DNA of 64,000 bases, taken from the NCBI RefSeq assembly GCF_029953595.1, contig NZ_CP124535.1, forward strand, positions 620,001-684,000. The letters are read 5' to 3'. Position numbers and translations under genes: made by a program. Each line of letters starts with the position of its first letter. Within the stretch, counting starts at the first letter, position 1. Positions 51,746 to 62,310 of the stretch are shown piece after piece. This stretch comes from Fuscovulum ytuae. GTDB taxonomy: Bacteria > Pseudomonadota > Alphaproteobacteria > Rhodobacterales > Rhodobacteraceae. The notes under the pieces are model-generated. The model searched no databases, was not told the origin of the DNA, and saw only the letters and a list, made by a program, of their open reading frames with translations.

Positions 51746-52938
51746 CGCCCTGCCAACGCCACCCGCGACAGGATCAGCGCCATCACCCCGCAGATCGCGA
51801 TTGCTGCAAGCATGGGCATTGCGCTGCCATCGAAGAACGGTCCCGTCGCGGCGATCATCACGCCACCTGCCAGCATTTGAAGCGTGCCGCCAAGGGATGA
51901 GGCAAGGCCCGCAATCTCACCATGGTCCTCTAGCGCCATGACCATTGTCGTGGGGATGATCAGGCCAAGGCAGGCATTGGCAAGGAACAAACCGCCGATA
52001 CAGACGGCAAGTGTCGCCAGCCCCATTGCCGCCAGCGCCAGCAACATCAGGGTAAACCCCGCAAAACCAAGGCTGGCCCAGCCAATCACTCGGCGCGCAC
52101 CAAAGCGCATCCCCAAAACCCCCGCCGCCTGCGAAGCAGCAAAGAAGCCCAACGCGTTCACAGCGAAAGCCAGGGAAAACCCGGTCGGCGATAGGCCGAA
52201 GGCTTGTGTGTAGACGAAGGAGGCCGAGGCGATGAAGACGAAGAAACTCGCCATGCCGAAGCCGCCAAGAAAGGTCAGCCCCATGAAGACCCGGTCGCCC
52301 AATAGCCGCGCCATCCCGCGCCGCGCGGCCCGCATGTCAAAGGGCTGGCGATGTTCTGGGCGCAGCGTTTCGGGCTGGGCCAAGGCCAGCATGGCAAGGC
52401 TTAGAACCCCCGCAATCAGCAGCACGCCAAAGATTCCGCGCCAGCCTGTCACCTGCATCAGCCCCGCTCCCGCCAAGGGTGCCAGCATGGGCGAGACAGA
52501 GATGACCAGCATCACCGCCGCCATCAGCCGCGTTGCAGCATGGCCGGTATACATGTCCCTAATAATCGCGCGTGGCACCACCATCAGGGCCGCGCCTCCC
52601 AATCCCTGCACGAACCGCCCGGCAATCAGCCAATCGATTGTGGGCGCGAGCGTGCAGATCACCGACCCGACAAGGAAAATGGCCAGTCCCGCATAAAGCG
52701 GCTGTTTTCTGCCTGCCTGATCGGCCCATGGGCCATAGACCAGTTGCGCCAACCCGAAGGCGATAAAGTATGCCGTGATCGTCGTCTGCATTGCAGGCAC
52801 CGACGTGCCCAAGGCGGCGCCAATCTGCGGCATGGCAGGCAGATACATATCAATGGCAAAGGGCCCGACACAGGACAAAAGGCCCAGAACAAGGGCGGGC
52901 CGCAGGATACTGTCGCGTGCGGGGGCGGGGGCGTGCAT
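51733..52938 (-). CDS. Bcr/CflA-family MFS multidrug exporter
   Basis: 401-aa twelve-helix major facilitator. The DHA1 start is GPFAIDMYLPAMPQI, the loop 2-3 motif is YGPWADQAGRKQPLY, and motif C-like SPMLAPLAGAGLM is present. Exports drugs or small metabolites (Bcr relatives: bicyclomycin, sulfonamide, cysteine). Start ATG 52938. Convergent with dusA. Confidence 0.9.
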   Translation of the reverse strand: MHAPAPARDSILRPALVLGLLSCVGPFAIDMYLPAMPQIGAALGTSVPAMQTTITAYFIAFGLAQLVYGPWADQAGRKQPLYAGLAIFLVGSVICTLAPTIDWLIAGRFVQGLGGAALMVVPRAIIRDMYTGHAATRLMAAVMLVISVSPMLAPLAGAGLMQVTGWRGIFGVLLIAGVLSLAMLALAQPETLRPEHRQPFDMRAARRGMARLLGDRVFMGLTFLGGFGMASFFVFIASASFVYTQAFGLSPTGFSLAFAVNALGFFAASQAAGVLGMRFGARRVIGWASLGFAGFTLMLLALAAMGLATLAVCIGGLFLANACLGLIIPTTMVMALEDHGEIAGLASSLGGTLQMLAGGVMIAATGPFFDGSAMPMLAAIAICGVMALILSRVALAGRQAA

Positions 52939-53047
52939 GGAAAAGGGCCTTGATCGGAAAAGAGCCGCAGCGGATACGCCTTTTCCCCAACGGGGTCCAG
53001 TGACATTCTGGCGACAAGGCGGGGGTCGGGCAGGGTAGAGGAACCAT

Positions 53048-53803
53048 ATGGCAGGGGATTTCGGCACGTGCGGCTGGCGGCGCGTGGCGGGGCGCGGGAT
53101 AGCCGATTGGGCCGCCGCCGCACGCCCGATAGCAGAAACGGCCGTCACCGAAAGTGACCAGGCATGGCGCTGTGGTGGTACGTGGTTCGTGGGCCTCGAC
53201 GCCCTTCCGAATGCCCCCGATGGCGCGGTGGGCGGAGTGGCGCTGCCATGGGCCGAGCTTGGCCTTGCCCCCGAACCGCTCCACCCGGCGCAGCTTTCCG
53301 TCACGCGCCCCGGCTATCCCCGGCAAGGCACGGAAGAGACGGAGGCTGCCTTCCGCTTTCGCCTGAACCGCGATGGGGCGCATTTGGACGGGCTACTTCC
53401 GGTGGGACCCGAAAAACGCCGCATGGTGAAGGAAGCGCATGGCTGGATTCTGGGCCTGCCACTTAACCCCGCCGATACGGGGGCGGCACCTCTTGTGGTC
53501 TGGGAAGGCAGCCACCGCATCATCGGCCCGGCGCTGCGCGCGGCCTTTGCCAGCTGTGAAGGCCCGCCAGAGGATCACGACATCACCAATGCCTATCAGG
53601 CCGTCCGCAGGCAGGTCTTCGACACCTGCCCCCGTGTAGAGTTGCCCGGCGCACCGGGGACGGCGGTGATCCTGCACCGTCACCTGATCCATGGGGTCGC
53701 CCCGTGGCGCGATGGAGCCACCGCCGATCCGCCGGGGCGTATGGTGGCCTATTTTCGCCCCTTGCTTTCTTCCGTGACAGACTGGCTGCGCCTCGAAGAT
53801 TAA
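53048..53803 (+). CDS. Putative Fe(II)/2-oxoglutarate dioxygenase (PhyH-like)
   Basis: 251-aa protein. The iron triad can be read as HLDG (about residue 119-122) and the later HGVAPW, with the 2OG-binding arginine in GRMVAYFRP. These features and the order H-x-D...H...R match the phytanoyl-CoA dioxygenase fold, but overall similarity is not strong. ATG 53048 follows GAGGAACCAT. It is followed 61 bp later by DUF1989. Substrate unknown. Confidence 0.6.
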   Translation: MAGDFGTCGWRRVAGRGIADWAAAARPIAETAVTESDQAWRCGGTWFVGLDALPNAPDGAVGGVALPWAELGLAPEPLHPAQLSVTRPGYPRQGTEETEAAFRFRLNRDGAHLDGLLPVGPEKRRMVKEAHGWILGLPLNPADTGAAPLVVWEGSHRIIGPALRAAFASCEGPPEDHDITNAYQAVRRQVFDTCPRVELPGAPGTAVILHRHLIHGVAPWRDGATADPPGRMVAYFRPLLSSVTDWLRLED

Positions 53804-53864
53804 AAGCCGCCCCTTGCCACCGGGTCCCATCAGGCTCATCCTGCCCAAAAGACGGGAGGTTCGG

Positions 53865-54455
53865 ATGGACACGGTTCCAGCACGTCGGGGGCGGGCGGTG
53901 CGTCTGGCAGCAGGGCAGGCGATCCGCATCGTGAACACCCATGGCACCCAAGTCGTTGACACATGGGCCTTCAACGCCGCTGATCCGAATGAGGTGATGT
54001 CGATGGAACATCTCCATGCCTTCCTCGGATCGGTCTTTCCCAAACAGGGCGATGCACTGGTAACCAACCGCCGCCGTCCGATCCTGATCCTTGAAGAGGA
54101 TACCTCGCCCGGTCGCCATGACACGGTCATCGCGGCCTGCGACCTGCATCGCTACCAATCTCTGGGCTGCTCGGGCTATCACGACAATTGCACCGACAAT
54201 TTACAGGCCGCCTTGGCCCTGATCGGCTTTCCCTGCACGCAAGTTCCCGCCCCCCTGAACCTGTGGATGAACATCCCAATTACCCCGGATGGCACCATCA
54301 TCTGGGGCGAGCCGCTGTCACGCCCCGGTGACCATGTGACCCTGCGCGCGGTGATGGATTGCGTGGTGGTCATGTCGACATGTCCGCAAGATATGATCCC
54401 GATCAACGGCCGCGATTGCACACCCGTCTCGGTGCAGTTTGAGGTGCTGGAATAG
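53865..54455 (+). CDS. DUF1989 (urea carboxylase-associated) family protein
   Basis: 196-aa protein of DUF1989, often found with urea amidolyase. Features: NTHGTQVVDTWAFN, SMEHLHAFLG, LGCSGYHDNCTDNL with conserved cysteines, and LNLWMNIP. ATG 53865 follows GGGAGG. The beta-CASP gene begins 5 bp after its stop. No urea carboxylase is in the window. Confidence 0.88.
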   Translation: MDTVPARRGRAVRLAAGQAIRIVNTHGTQVVDTWAFNAADPNEVMSMEHLHAFLGSVFPKQGDALVTNRRRPILILEEDTSPGRHDTVIAACDLHRYQSLGCSGYHDNCTDNLQAALALIGFPCTQVPAPLNLWMNIPITPDGTIIWGEPLSRPGDHVTLRAVMDCVVVMSTCPQDMIPINGRDCTPVSVQFEVLE

Positions 54456-54459
54456 CGCC

Positions 54460-56082
54460 ATGTCCCACCCCATCCTCACGTTTCATGGCGCGGCGCGGGG
54501 AGTGACGGGGTCCTGCTTCCGGCTTCAGACGCGCCACGGCGCGGTCCTTGTTGATTGTGGAATGTTTCAGGGGTCGAAAACGGAAAAGGCGTTGAATTAT
54601 CGCCCCTTTCCCTTTGATGTCCGGCAGATCGACGCTGTTCTTTTGACCCATGCCCATATCGATCATTCGGGTCTTCTTCCCAAACTGGTGAAGGATGGCT
54701 TTTCCGGTCCGATTCACGCCACCCCCGCCACTGTGGACCTTTGTGGCGTGATGCTGCCCGACAGCGCCCATATTCAGGAAAGCGAGGTTGAAATGCTCAA
54801 CCGTCGCAACCGACGGCGCGGCGGCGAAGAGGTCACGCCCATCTATGACGGGCGCGACGCGGCACGCACTCTGGAACGCTTTCGTGGCCATCCATTGGGT
54901 GACTGGGTGCAGGTCATCCCCGGCCTGCGCGCGCGGTTCTGGAACGCAGGCCACCTTCTTGGGTCCGCCTCCGTAGAGGTGGAAATTTCCGATCCCTCCC
55001 TTCGCTTGCTGTTTTCGGGCGATATTGGGCCGGACAGCAAACTGCTCCAGCCCGATCCCGAAGGGCCAACGGGCATGGATTACGTCATCTGCGAAAGCAC
55101 CTATGGCGATGTGGACCGCGTCGATGCAAGCGCCCCCGCGCGCCGCGCCATGCTGCGGGATGCGGTCAAGGCGGCGTGGCGTGAGGATGGGGTTCTTCTG
55201 ATCCCAACTTTCGCCGTGGAACGCGCACAGGAACTCATCGCCGACCTGACCACGATGATGATGGCGGGCGACATTCCCTTCTGCCCTATCCATGTCGACA
55301 GCCCCATGGCGGGAAAAGCCACAGCCATTTTCCGCCGCCATGCCGCCGAACTTGAGAACGGCCGCGCGCTGGTTCATGGTTTGCAGGATCATCACCTGCG
55401 CTTTACCGAAACCGTCGAACAGTCGCGCGCGCTGGCCCATGCAAGGGGCTTTCATATCATCCTTGCCGCCTCTGGCATGTGCGAGGCGGGGCGCATCCGC
55501 CATCACCTGAAGAATTGGCTCTGGAAGGAGGAGGCAACGCTTCTTCTGGTGGGTTATCAGGCAGAGGCGACGCTGGGTCGCCTTTTGCAGGATGGCGCGC
55601 ATGAGGTGCGGATTCAGGGCGAAGCCTTTCCCGTCCGCGCGCATATCCGGTCGATCGACCTTTATTCCGGCCATGCCGACGGACCGGAATTGGTGCAATG
55701 GGTTGCGGAACGCCTGCCGATCCGGGCGGGGGTCTTTCTTACGCATGGTGAGGAAGAGGCGATGTCAGGCCTTGCCGCCCGGCTGGCACCCCGTATTCCC
55801 GCCGAACGTCTTTTCATGCCCGCTTTGGATGACAGCTTTGACCTGACCCCTGATGGCCCAATCCGCCGCGCCGGAGAGGGGCCGCCGCGCCTTGCCCCCG
55901 AACAGGTGGCGCGGATGGATTGGCACAATGATGTGTCGCGGCTCATGCTGGATATTGACGAGGCTCTGCGTGCCACAACGGATGAGCGTGGTCGATCTGT
56001 CCTCATTCGCCGCCTTCGCCGCGCGCTAGAAGAAGGCGACAGCCTGCCACCCCCACGCCAAACGCACCGCCGCAGGCATTGA
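54460..56082 (+). CDS. Beta-CASP MBL-fold RNA-processing hydrolase
   Basis: 540-aa metallo-beta-lactamase/beta-CASP enzyme of the CPSF73-like bacterial group. The metal motif is [13 protein letters not shown], others are [28 protein letters not shown] and [17 protein letters not shown], followed by a C-terminal RMMBL motif [16 protein letters not shown]. Likely a ribonuclease. ATG 54460, 5 bp after DUF1989. Confidence 0.9.
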   Translation: MSHPILTFHGAARGVTGSCFRLQTRHGAVLVDCGMFQGSKTEKALNYRPFPFDVRQIDAVLLTHAHIDHSGLLPKLVKDGFSGPIHATPATVDLCGVMLPDSAHIQESEVEMLNRRNRRRGGEEVTPIYDGRDAARTLERFRGHPLGDWVQVIPGLRARFWNAGHLLGSASVEVEISDPSLRLLFSGDIGPDSKLLQPDPEGPTGMDYVICESTYGDVDRVDASAPARRAMLRDAVKAAWREDGVLLIPTFAVERAQELIADLTTMMMAGDIPFCPIHVDSPMAGKATAIFRRHAAELENGRALVHGLQDHHLRFTETVEQSRALAHARGFHIILAASGMCEAGRIRHHLKNWLWKEEATLLLVGYQAEATLGRLLQDGAHEVRIQGEAFPVRAHIRSIDLYSGHADGPELVQWVAERLPIRAGVFLTHGEEEAMSGLAARLAPRIPAERLFMPALDDSFDLTPDGPIRRAGEGPPRLAPEQVARMDWHNDVSRLMLDIDEALRATTDERGRSVLIRRLRRALEEGDSLPPPRQTHRRRH

Positions 56083-56152
56083 CGGGATTGCCCCTTGCCC
56101 TTGCTTACCCCTTTGCGCCAAAAGGGGCCGCTTTCAGGAAAGGGTTTCCCTC

Positions 56153-57283
56153 ATGGCGCAGGGCTTCGGCTTCACGCTTCAGGCGACGGATGGCAAGGCG
56201 CGCACGGGCGTGATTCAAACGACAAGGGGCGAAATTCGTACCCCCGCCTTCATGCCCGTGGGTACGGCGGCGACGGTCAAGGCGATGCTACCCGATAGCG
56301 TGCGCGCCACAGGGGCCGATATCCTTTTGGGCAACACATACCACCTGATGCTGCGACCCACCGCCGAACGCATCGCGCGGCTTGGGGGTCTGCATCGCTT
56401 CATGAACTGGGATCGCCCGATCCTCACCGATAGCGGCGGATTTCAGGTCATGTCGCTGGCCTCGCTTCGCAAACTGACCGAGGAGGGGGTGCGGTTCTCC
56501 TCGCATATCGACGGGTCACGCCACATGCTGACCCCCGAACGCAGCATGGAGATCCAGCGCCTTCTTGGGTCCGACATCGTGATGTGTTTTGACGAATGCC
56601 CTGCACTTCCGGCCACGGAAGACGAGGTCGCGAAATCCATGCGGCTGTCCATGCGATGGGCGCAGAGGTCGCGCGATGCCTTTGGGGACCGTCCGGGGCA
56701 CGCGCTTTTCGGCATCATGCAAGGCGGCGTCACGCGTGAGTTGCGCGAAGAGTCGGCCAGCGCGCTGCAACAGATCGGCTTTGACGGCTATGCTGTGGGT
56801 GGTCTTGCGGTGGGCGAGGGGCAAGAGGCGATGTTCTCTGTCCTTGACTATGCACCGGGTTTCCTGCCGCAAGATAAGCCGCGTTATCTGATGGGTGTGG
56901 GCAAGCCCGACGATATCGTCGGGGCCGTCGAACGCGGGATCGATATGATGGACTGCGTCCTTCCCTCCCGTTCAGGGCGCACCGGGCAGGCTTGGACACG
57001 GCGCGGGCAGGTCAACATCAAGAACGCCCGCCATCAGGATGATCCACGCCCCTTGGACGAAGACTGCACCTGTCCTGCCTGCACGGGCTATTCCCGCGCC
57101 TATCTGCACCATGTGTTCAAAGCGGGCGAGATGATTTCGGGAATGCTGCTGACATGGCACAACCTGCATTACTATCAGGAATTGATGCAGGGTCTGCGGG
57201 ATGCAATCGCTGCCGGACGCTTGCAGGCCTTCGTGGCTGACTTCCATGCGACCCGCGCGGCGGGCGATATCGAGCCGCTCTGA
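56153..57283 (+). CDS. tgt: Queuine tRNA-ribosyltransferase
   Basis: 376-aa Tgt that exchanges guanine for the queuine precursor in tRNA. Catalytic aspartates lie in [12 protein letters not shown] and in [16 protein letters not shown]; the zinc site is [16 protein letters not shown]. Full length. ATG 56153 follows AGGAAAGGG. Confidence 0.97.
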   Translation: MAQGFGFTLQATDGKARTGVIQTTRGEIRTPAFMPVGTAATVKAMLPDSVRATGADILLGNTYHLMLRPTAERIARLGGLHRFMNWDRPILTDSGGFQVMSLASLRKLTEEGVRFSSHIDGSRHMLTPERSMEIQRLLGSDIVMCFDECPALPATEDEVAKSMRLSMRWAQRSRDAFGDRPGHALFGIMQGGVTRELREESASALQQIGFDGYAVGGLAVGEGQEAMFSVLDYAPGFLPQDKPRYLMGVGKPDDIVGAVERGIDMMDCVLPSRSGRTGQAWTRRGQVNIKNARHQDDPRPLDEDCTCPACTGYSRAYLHHVFKAGEMISGMLLTWHNLHYYQELMQGLRDAIAAGRLQAFVADFHATRAAGDIEPL

Positions 57284-57400
57284 CAGGCCAGTCCGGCCCG
57301 CCCGCTAAACCAAGCGCAAAACCGGTCGTCACTCCCTTCATGAGAGTGGGACCCGGATTGCGCGGGGCAGATGTGGCATTGCCACCAGTGGGGCCAGAGG

Positions 57401-58681
57401 ATGACAGGCCAAGATTTCTCGCGCCGCTGCGGCCCCGCCGCGCGCCCCGCAACCGGGGCTGCCCCCTTTGCAGCGGATGAGATTTTCTTTTCCCGCACCG
57501 ATGAACGCGGTGTCATCTGCGCCTTCAACGATGTTTTCCTGCGTATTGCCGATTACACGGCCGCCGATCTGATTGGCGCACCGCACCGGATCATCCGCCA
57601 TCCCGACATGCCCAAGGGCGTCTTTCACCTCCTGTGGGAGGGGATAAAGGCCGGCCATCCTATTGGCGCCTATGTCAAGAACCGCGCCCGTGACGGGCTG
57701 TTCTACTGGGTCTACGCCCTCGTCACCCCGATCGACGGCGGCTATCTCTCCGTCCGCATCAAACCCTGCGGCGATCTTCTGCCGGTGGTTGAGGCGGAAT
57801 ATGCAGCGCTTTTGGCGGCCGAGGCGGCAGGCCTGTCACCCGCCGACTCTGCCGCCACCCTCTGCGCACGCCTTGCCACCCTAGGCTTTCCCAGCCATGC
57901 GGCCTTCCAGACCGAGGCGCTGTTGCGCGAAATGCAGGCCCGCCGCGCCGCGCAAAGCCAAGGCCCCGACCGTGGGCTTGAGGCGCTGCATCGCATGGGG
58001 GCCGCCCTGCGCGCCTTGCGCGATGAGGTGGCAGCGCTGCACCGCATCTTGCGCGGGGCGGGGCTGCTTACGGCCAATATGCGGCTTGTTGCGGCCAAAC
58101 TGGCCGAAGGCCGCCAAACGATTGGCGAAATTGCCCGCAGCTATGGCATCGCGTTGGATGAGATGCAGGCCCATGTCGCAGGGCTTGCCGCTTTGGCGCG
58201 CCCCGAAGGCCAACATGCCGCCTGCCCCGAGGAGCGGGCGCTTTTCCTTCTTTGCGCTGCGCGGCTGATGGATCAGGTTTGCACCGATTTCCAAAACGCT
58301 CCGGCCGCGCTGGAAGGCGTGGATCATGGGGCCGAGGCCGCGATCCTTGCCGCTGTCGCCACCCGCTATGCCGATGAGGCCCGCCCGGCGCTGGAAGACC
58401 TTGGTCAAGAGGCGCGGCATCTGCGTCGCGATGTTGAGTTCCTGCGCCGTCAGGTCGTGGGCCTTTCCACCGTTCGCATCGCCTGCCGTGTGGAAAGTGG
58501 GATGTTGCGCCAGCAATCGGCAGGTCTGGAGACCATCATCGGGCGCATCGACGATTTGCAACAGGCGATCTTCGGCGCGCTCGACCAGATCGACGGGGCG
58601 TGTCAGGGCGCCAGCGCGGCCTTCCGCGATTGGCAGATAACCGCGCCGATGGCAGGGCAGGGCGACCGCAGCGCCGCTTGA
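57401..58681 (+). CDS. Aer-like PAS protein without methyl-accepting domain
   Basis: 426-aa cytoplasmic protein. The PAS domain (about 25-125) has the Aer-type sequence ADYTAADLIGAPHRIIRHPD and GLFYWVYALVTPI. The rest is alpha-helical and Ala/Arg/Glu-rich, but the MCP hairpin tip, HAMP and membrane helices are absent. ATG 57401 is chosen over 57371. It might sense redox state or energy and pass the signal by coiled-coil contact. Confidence 0.8.
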   Translation: MTGQDFSRRCGPAARPATGAAPFAADEIFFSRTDERGVICAFNDVFLRIADYTAADLIGAPHRIIRHPDMPKGVFHLLWEGIKAGHPIGAYVKNRARDGLFYWVYALVTPIDGGYLSVRIKPCGDLLPVVEAEYAALLAAEAAGLSPADSAATLCARLATLGFPSHAAFQTEALLREMQARRAAQSQGPDRGLEALHRMGAALRALRDEVAALHRILRGAGLLTANMRLVAAKLAEGRQTIGEIARSYGIALDEMQAHVAGLAALARPEGQHAACPEERALFLLCAARLMDQVCTDFQNAPAALEGVDHGAEAAILAAVATRYADEARPALEDLGQEARHLRRDVEFLRRQVVGLSTVRIACRVESGMLRQQSAGLETIIGRIDDLQQAIFGALDQIDGACQGASAAFRDWQITAPMAGQGDRSAA

Positions 58682-58830
58682 TCAGGCCCCTCGCAGCTGT
58701 CGTCGGCACGCTTTATGCAAACGGGTTACATCCGGACGGGCCACCTGTCGCAGATCCGTCAGACCAAAGCCCGCTTGCCCCTGTCCGGGGAGAGGCGCAG
58801 TATGGAGGCAAGGATGACGTGAAGGCGTGG

Positions 58831-58860
58831 TTGACTCGCCCCCGACGGACCACCAGATAT
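58831..58860 (+). promoter_or_regulatory. Probable lon promoter
   Basis: TTGACT (58831-58836), 18-bp spacer, AGATAT (58855-58860), about 75 bp upstream of the lon start. It fits a housekeeping or RpoH-like promoter. The rest of the 250-bp gap after the PAS gene shows no convincing gene. Confidence 0.5.
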
Positions 58861-58934
58861 GGATGCCGAACAGGGGAAGGCCGCGCGCTGCCGATGACCG
58901 GGGCCAGTGCCTTCCTGCCAGACAAGGAAAGATA

Positions 58935-61343
58935 ATGAGCGATACTCTCTCCCCCAGCTATCCGGTGCTTCCGCTCCGCGATATCGTGGTCTTCCCGCAT
59001 ATGATCGTGCCGCTTTTTGTCGGGCGTGAAAAATCCGTGCGGGCTCTGGAAGAGGTTATGGCCGATGACAAGCAGATCCTGCTGTCGTCGCAGATAGACC
59101 CTTCTGTTGATGACCCCGGCACCGATGCCATCTACCGCGTCGGCGTCCTTGCCAATGTGTTGCAACTTCTGAAACTGCCCGACGGAACGGTTAAGGTTCT
59201 GGTCGAAGGCAAAAACCGCGTCCGGATCACAGAGTTCCTGTCGAACGAACGCTTTTTTGAGGCGCGCACGGCGCCTCTGACCGAAACCCCCGGCGACCCG
59301 TCCTCGGTCGAGGCGCTGATCCGTGCGGTGGGCGAGGAATTCGAACGCTACGCCAAGATCAAGAAGAACATCCCCGAAGAGGCGCTTGCCGCCGTGGCCG
59401 AAACGCGCGAATCCGCGCGGCTGGCTGATCTTGTCGCGGGTCATTTGGGTGTGGATGTCGGCCAGAAACAGGACATTCTGGAAACGCTTGACGTGGCCGA
59501 ACGCCTCGAAAAGGTCTATGGCCATATGCAGGGCGAAATGTCGGTCCTGCAGGTCGAGAAGAAGATCAAATCCCGCGTCAAGACCCAGATGGAAAAGACG
59601 CAGCGGGAATATTACCTCAATGAACAAATGAAGGCGATCCAGCGCGAGTTGGGCGATGGCGAAGACGGCCAGAACGAAATCGCTGAACTCGAAGAGCGTA
59701 TCCGCAAGACGGCCTTCTCGAAAGAGGCCCGGGAAAAGGCAGAAGCAGAGCTGAAAAAGCTCAAGTCCATGTCGCCCATGTCGGCTGAGGCCACCGTGGT
59801 GCGCAACTACCTCGATTGGCTCTTGGGTGTGCCGTGGGGCGTGAAGTCGCGTGTGAAGAAGGACCTCTTCAAGGCGCAGGCCGTTTTGGACAAGGACCAT
59901 TACGGACTGGAAAAGGTCAAGGAACGCATCGTCGAATACCTTGCTGTGCAAGCCCGGTCCACCAAGCTGCGCGGGCCCATCCTCTGCCTTGTCGGCCCTC
60001 CGGGCGTCGGCAAGACCTCGCTTGGTCGTTCTGTGGCCAAGGCCACGGGGCGGGAATTCATCCGCATCTCGCTGGGCGGTGTGCGGGACGAATCCGAAAT
60101 CCGGGGCCACCGCCGCACCTATATCGGTTCTATGCCCGGAAAGATCATCCAGGCGCTGAAGAAGGCCAAGACCACCAACCCGCTTATCCTGCTGGATGAG
60201 ATCGACAAGATGGGTCAGGACTTCCGCGGTGACCCGGCCAGCGCGATGCTTGAGGTGCTGGACCCCGAACAGAACGCGACCTTCGTGGACCACTATCTTG
60301 AAGTGGAATATGACCTGTCGAACGTGATGTTCATCACTACGGCGAACTCCTACAACATGCCGGGCCCCCTGCTGGACCGGATGGAGATCATTTCGCTTGC
60401 GGGCTATACCGAGGATGAAAAACGCGAGATCGCCAAGCAGCACCTGATCCCGAAGCAGATCGAAGGACACGGCCTGCGCAAGGGCGAATTCAAGGTGACC
60501 GACACGGCGCTGACCGAAGTCATCCGCACCTACACCCGTGAGGCAGGGGTGCGGAACCTTGAACGCGAAATTGCGAAACTGGCCCGGAAGGCGGTGACCG
60601 AGATCGTCAAGAAACAGGGCAAGGCCGTCGAGGTCACGCCCGAAAAGCTTGAAGATTATCTGGGCGTAAAGCGTTTCCGCTATGGTTTGGCCGAGAAGGA
60701 AGATCAGGTCGGCGTCGTCACGGGCCTTGCATGGACTTCGGTCGGCGGTGACCTTCTGTCGATCGAGGCGCTCAAACTCCCCGGCAAGGGGCGGATGAAA
60801 ACCACCGGCAAGCTTGGCGATGTGATGAAGGAATCAATCGAGGCGGCGGCATCCTATGTCCGCTCCATCAGCCCCGAATTGGGGGTGAAACCGCCGAAAT
60901 TTGAAACCATCGACATCCATGTCCACGTGCCGGAAGGGGCCACCCCCAAGGACGGGCCTTCGGCGGGTCTGGCGATGGTCACCTCCATCGTGTCGGTCCT
61001 GACGGGCATTCCGGTGCGCAAGGATATCGCCATGACGGGCGAGGTCACCTTGCGTGGCAATGCGTTGGCCATCGGTGGGCTGAAGGAGAAACTGCTCGCC
61101 GCGCTGCGGGGTGGGATCAAGACGGTGCTGATCCCGGAAGAGAACGCCAAGGATCTTCCCGAAATCCCGGAAAATGTGCGCGAAGGGCTCACCATCATTC
61201 CGGTCAGCCATGTCAAAGAGGTGTTGCACCACGCCCTTGTCCGTGCCCCCGAACCGGTGGAATGGGACGAGGCCGCAGAAGAGGCGGCGGCAGCGGCGGC
61301 CAAGGCCGCAGCCGATGCCGCGCCTTCGCAGGTCGCACACTGA
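58935..61343 (+). CDS. lon: ATP-dependent Lon protease
   Basis: 802-aa LonA: N-terminal substrate-binding domain ([20 protein letters not shown]), coiled coil, AAA+ module with Walker [15 protein letters not shown] and Walker [11 protein letters not shown], then the serine protease domain with catalytic Ser in [11 protein letters not shown] and Lys in [17 protein letters not shown] 58935 follows AAGGAAAG. Ends with an Ala-rich tail. Followed by a strong terminator. Confidence 0.98.
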   Translation: MSDTLSPSYPVLPLRDIVVFPHMIVPLFVGREKSVRALEEVMADDKQILLSSQIDPSVDDPGTDAIYRVGVLANVLQLLKLPDGTVKVLVEGKNRVRITEFLSNERFFEARTAPLTETPGDPSSVEALIRAVGEEFERYAKIKKNIPEEALAAVAETRESARLADLVAGHLGVDVGQKQDILETLDVAERLEKVYGHMQGEMSVLQVEKKIKSRVKTQMEKTQREYYLNEQMKAIQRELGDGEDGQNEIAELEERIRKTAFSKEAREKAEAELKKLKSMSPMSAEATVVRNYLDWLLGVPWGVKSRVKKDLFKAQAVLDKDHYGLEKVKERIVEYLAVQARSTKLRGPILCLVGPPGVGKTSLGRSVAKATGREFIRISLGGVRDESEIRGHRRTYIGSMPGKIIQALKKAKTTNPLILLDEIDKMGQDFRGDPASAMLEVLDPEQNATFVDHYLEVEYDLSNVMFITTANSYNMPGPLLDRMEIISLAGYTEDEKREIAKQHLIPKQIEGHGLRKGEFKVTDTALTEVIRTYTREAGVRNLEREIAKLARKAVTEIVKKQGKAVEVTPEKLEDYLGVKRFRYGLAEKEDQVGVVTGLAWTSVGGDLLSIEALKLPGKGRMKTTGKLGDVMKESIEAAASYVRSISPELGVKPPKFETIDIHVHVPEGATPKDGPSAGLAMVTSIVSVLTGIPVRKDIAMTGEVTLRGNALAIGGLKEKLLAALRGGIKTVLIPEENAKDLPEIPENVREGLTIIPVSHVKEVLHHALVRAPEPVEWDEAAEEAAAAAAKAAADAAPSQVAH

Positions 61344-61386
61344 TCCCGTAGGATGGGCGATACCGCCCGTCTTGCACGATAAAGCG

Positions 61387-61414
61387 AAGGGCGGGCCGCA
61401 AGGCCCGCCCTTTT
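61387..61414 (+). terminator. Terminator of lon
   Basis: AAGGGCGGGCC, loop GCAA, GGCCCGCCCTTTT: an 11-bp perfect stem with a GNRA-type tetraloop, 44 bp after the lon stop. Confidence 0.9.
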
Positions 61415-61515
61415 CGCACACTCTCCAATCGTCACTGTGGCATTGCCCGCCCATCCCGGCTAACCTGATCCAACCGGCGGCAGGCGCCGGCTATTCCAGC
61501 AGGGCAGTTCCGTTC

Positions 61516-61968
61516 ATGGCCACCAGTATCGCCAAGAAGAAATCCTCCACCCCGAAATCCCCCACAGCCAAACCAACCGTGAAGGCAATCATTTCGGCCC
61601 CCAAAGTGGCGGTCCCCGACATGCCTTCGCTTGTCGCCGAGGCCTCGGTCGAGGCCGTCGAAGCTGAACCCAAATCCGCAGCGCCTCAGTTGAAGAAGAA
61701 AGACTTGATCGCCCGTGTCGTTGCCGCAATGGACGGCAAGAAGAAAGGGCAGGTGAAGGAGATCGTCGAGGCCACCCTTGCCGCCTTGGGCGAAGCGCTG
61801 GCCAATGGCGAATCCCTCAACCTTCCCCCCTTTGGACGCGCCCGCATCGCGCGGCAAAAAGGCGAAGGAAAGACGTCTTCCATGACCGTCAAACTGCGCG
61901 GCGCAGGCGAGAAAAATGCATCCAAAGGCCCGAAACAGGCCCTTGCAGAGGCAGGCGAAGACGACTAA
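61516..61968 (+). CDS. Atypical HU-like DNA-binding protein
   Basis: 150-aa protein. The first 60 residues are a Lys/Ala/Pro-rich tail (for example SIAKKKSSTPKSPTAKPT), followed by an HU core (LKKKDLIARVVAAMDGKKKG; ALANGESLNLPPFGRARIA). The DNA-binding arm with RNPxTG seen in normal HU is replaced by a short loop GEGKTSSMTVKLRG. ATG 61516 is chosen. It is downstream of lon, whose protease targets HU in other bacteria. Confidence 0.8.
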   Translation: MATSIAKKKSSTPKSPTAKPTVKAIISAPKVAVPDMPSLVAEASVEAVEAEPKSAAPQLKKKDLIARVVAAMDGKKKGQVKEIVEATLAALGEALANGESLNLPPFGRARIARQKGEGKTSSMTVKLRGAGEKNASKGPKQALAEAGEDD

Positions 61969-61981
61969 ACACCCCGCCATT

Positions 61982-62056
61982 GGGCGATTAGCTCAGCGGT
62001 AGAGCGCTTCGTTCACATCGAAGATGTCAGCGGTTCAAATCCGTTATCGCCCACCA
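61982..62056 (+). tRNA. tRNA-Val (CAC)
   Basis: 75-nt cloverleaf: acceptor GGGCGAT/ATCGCCC, D-arm GCTCAGCGGTAGAGC, anticodon arm CTTCG-TTCACAT-CGAAG (anticodon CAC), encoded CCA. Confidence 0.97.
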
Positions 62057-62068
62057 TCGTTTTCCGGC

Positions 62069-62096
62069 AAAAGGCGTCGCGCAAGCGACGCCTTTT
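62069..62096 (+). terminator. Terminator after tRNA-Val (CAC)
   Basis: AAAAGGCGTCGC, loop GCAA, GCGACGCCTTTT: a 12-bp perfect stem, 12 bp after the tRNA. Confidence 0.88.
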
Positions 62097-62171
62097 CGCT
62101 TTGCGTCTGGACAGGGGGCTGCCTTTTCCCTTGCCGCCCCTGCTGCCTTTCGGCTAAAGCCCTGTCCGCAC

Positions 62172-62247
62172 GGGTGGTTAGCTCAGTTGGTAGAGCGTCT
62201 CGCTTACACCGAGAATGTCGGGGGTTCGAGTCCCTCACCACCCACCA
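62172..62247 (+). tRNA. tRNA-Val (TAC)
   Basis: 76-nt cloverleaf: acceptor GGGTGGT/ACCACCC, D-arm GCTCAGTTGGTAGAGC, anticodon arm TCTCG-CTTACAC-CGAGA (anticodon TAC), encoded CCA. Confidence 0.97.
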
Positions 62248-62310
62248 TCCACCCCTTTCCTTTTCCCCCACGGCCGGTTGATACTGCCGCGACTTCGCGC
62301 AGGCAGATTG

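Noticed and set aside
58682..58934. Small gene in the 250-bp gap before lon
   Set aside because: The only plus frame is Arg/Pro-rich without a family or ribosome-binding site; the stretch fits a promoter region.
58713..60470. 585-codon minus-strand frame opposite lon
   Set aside because: Mirror image of a conserved coding gene; no recognisable domain.
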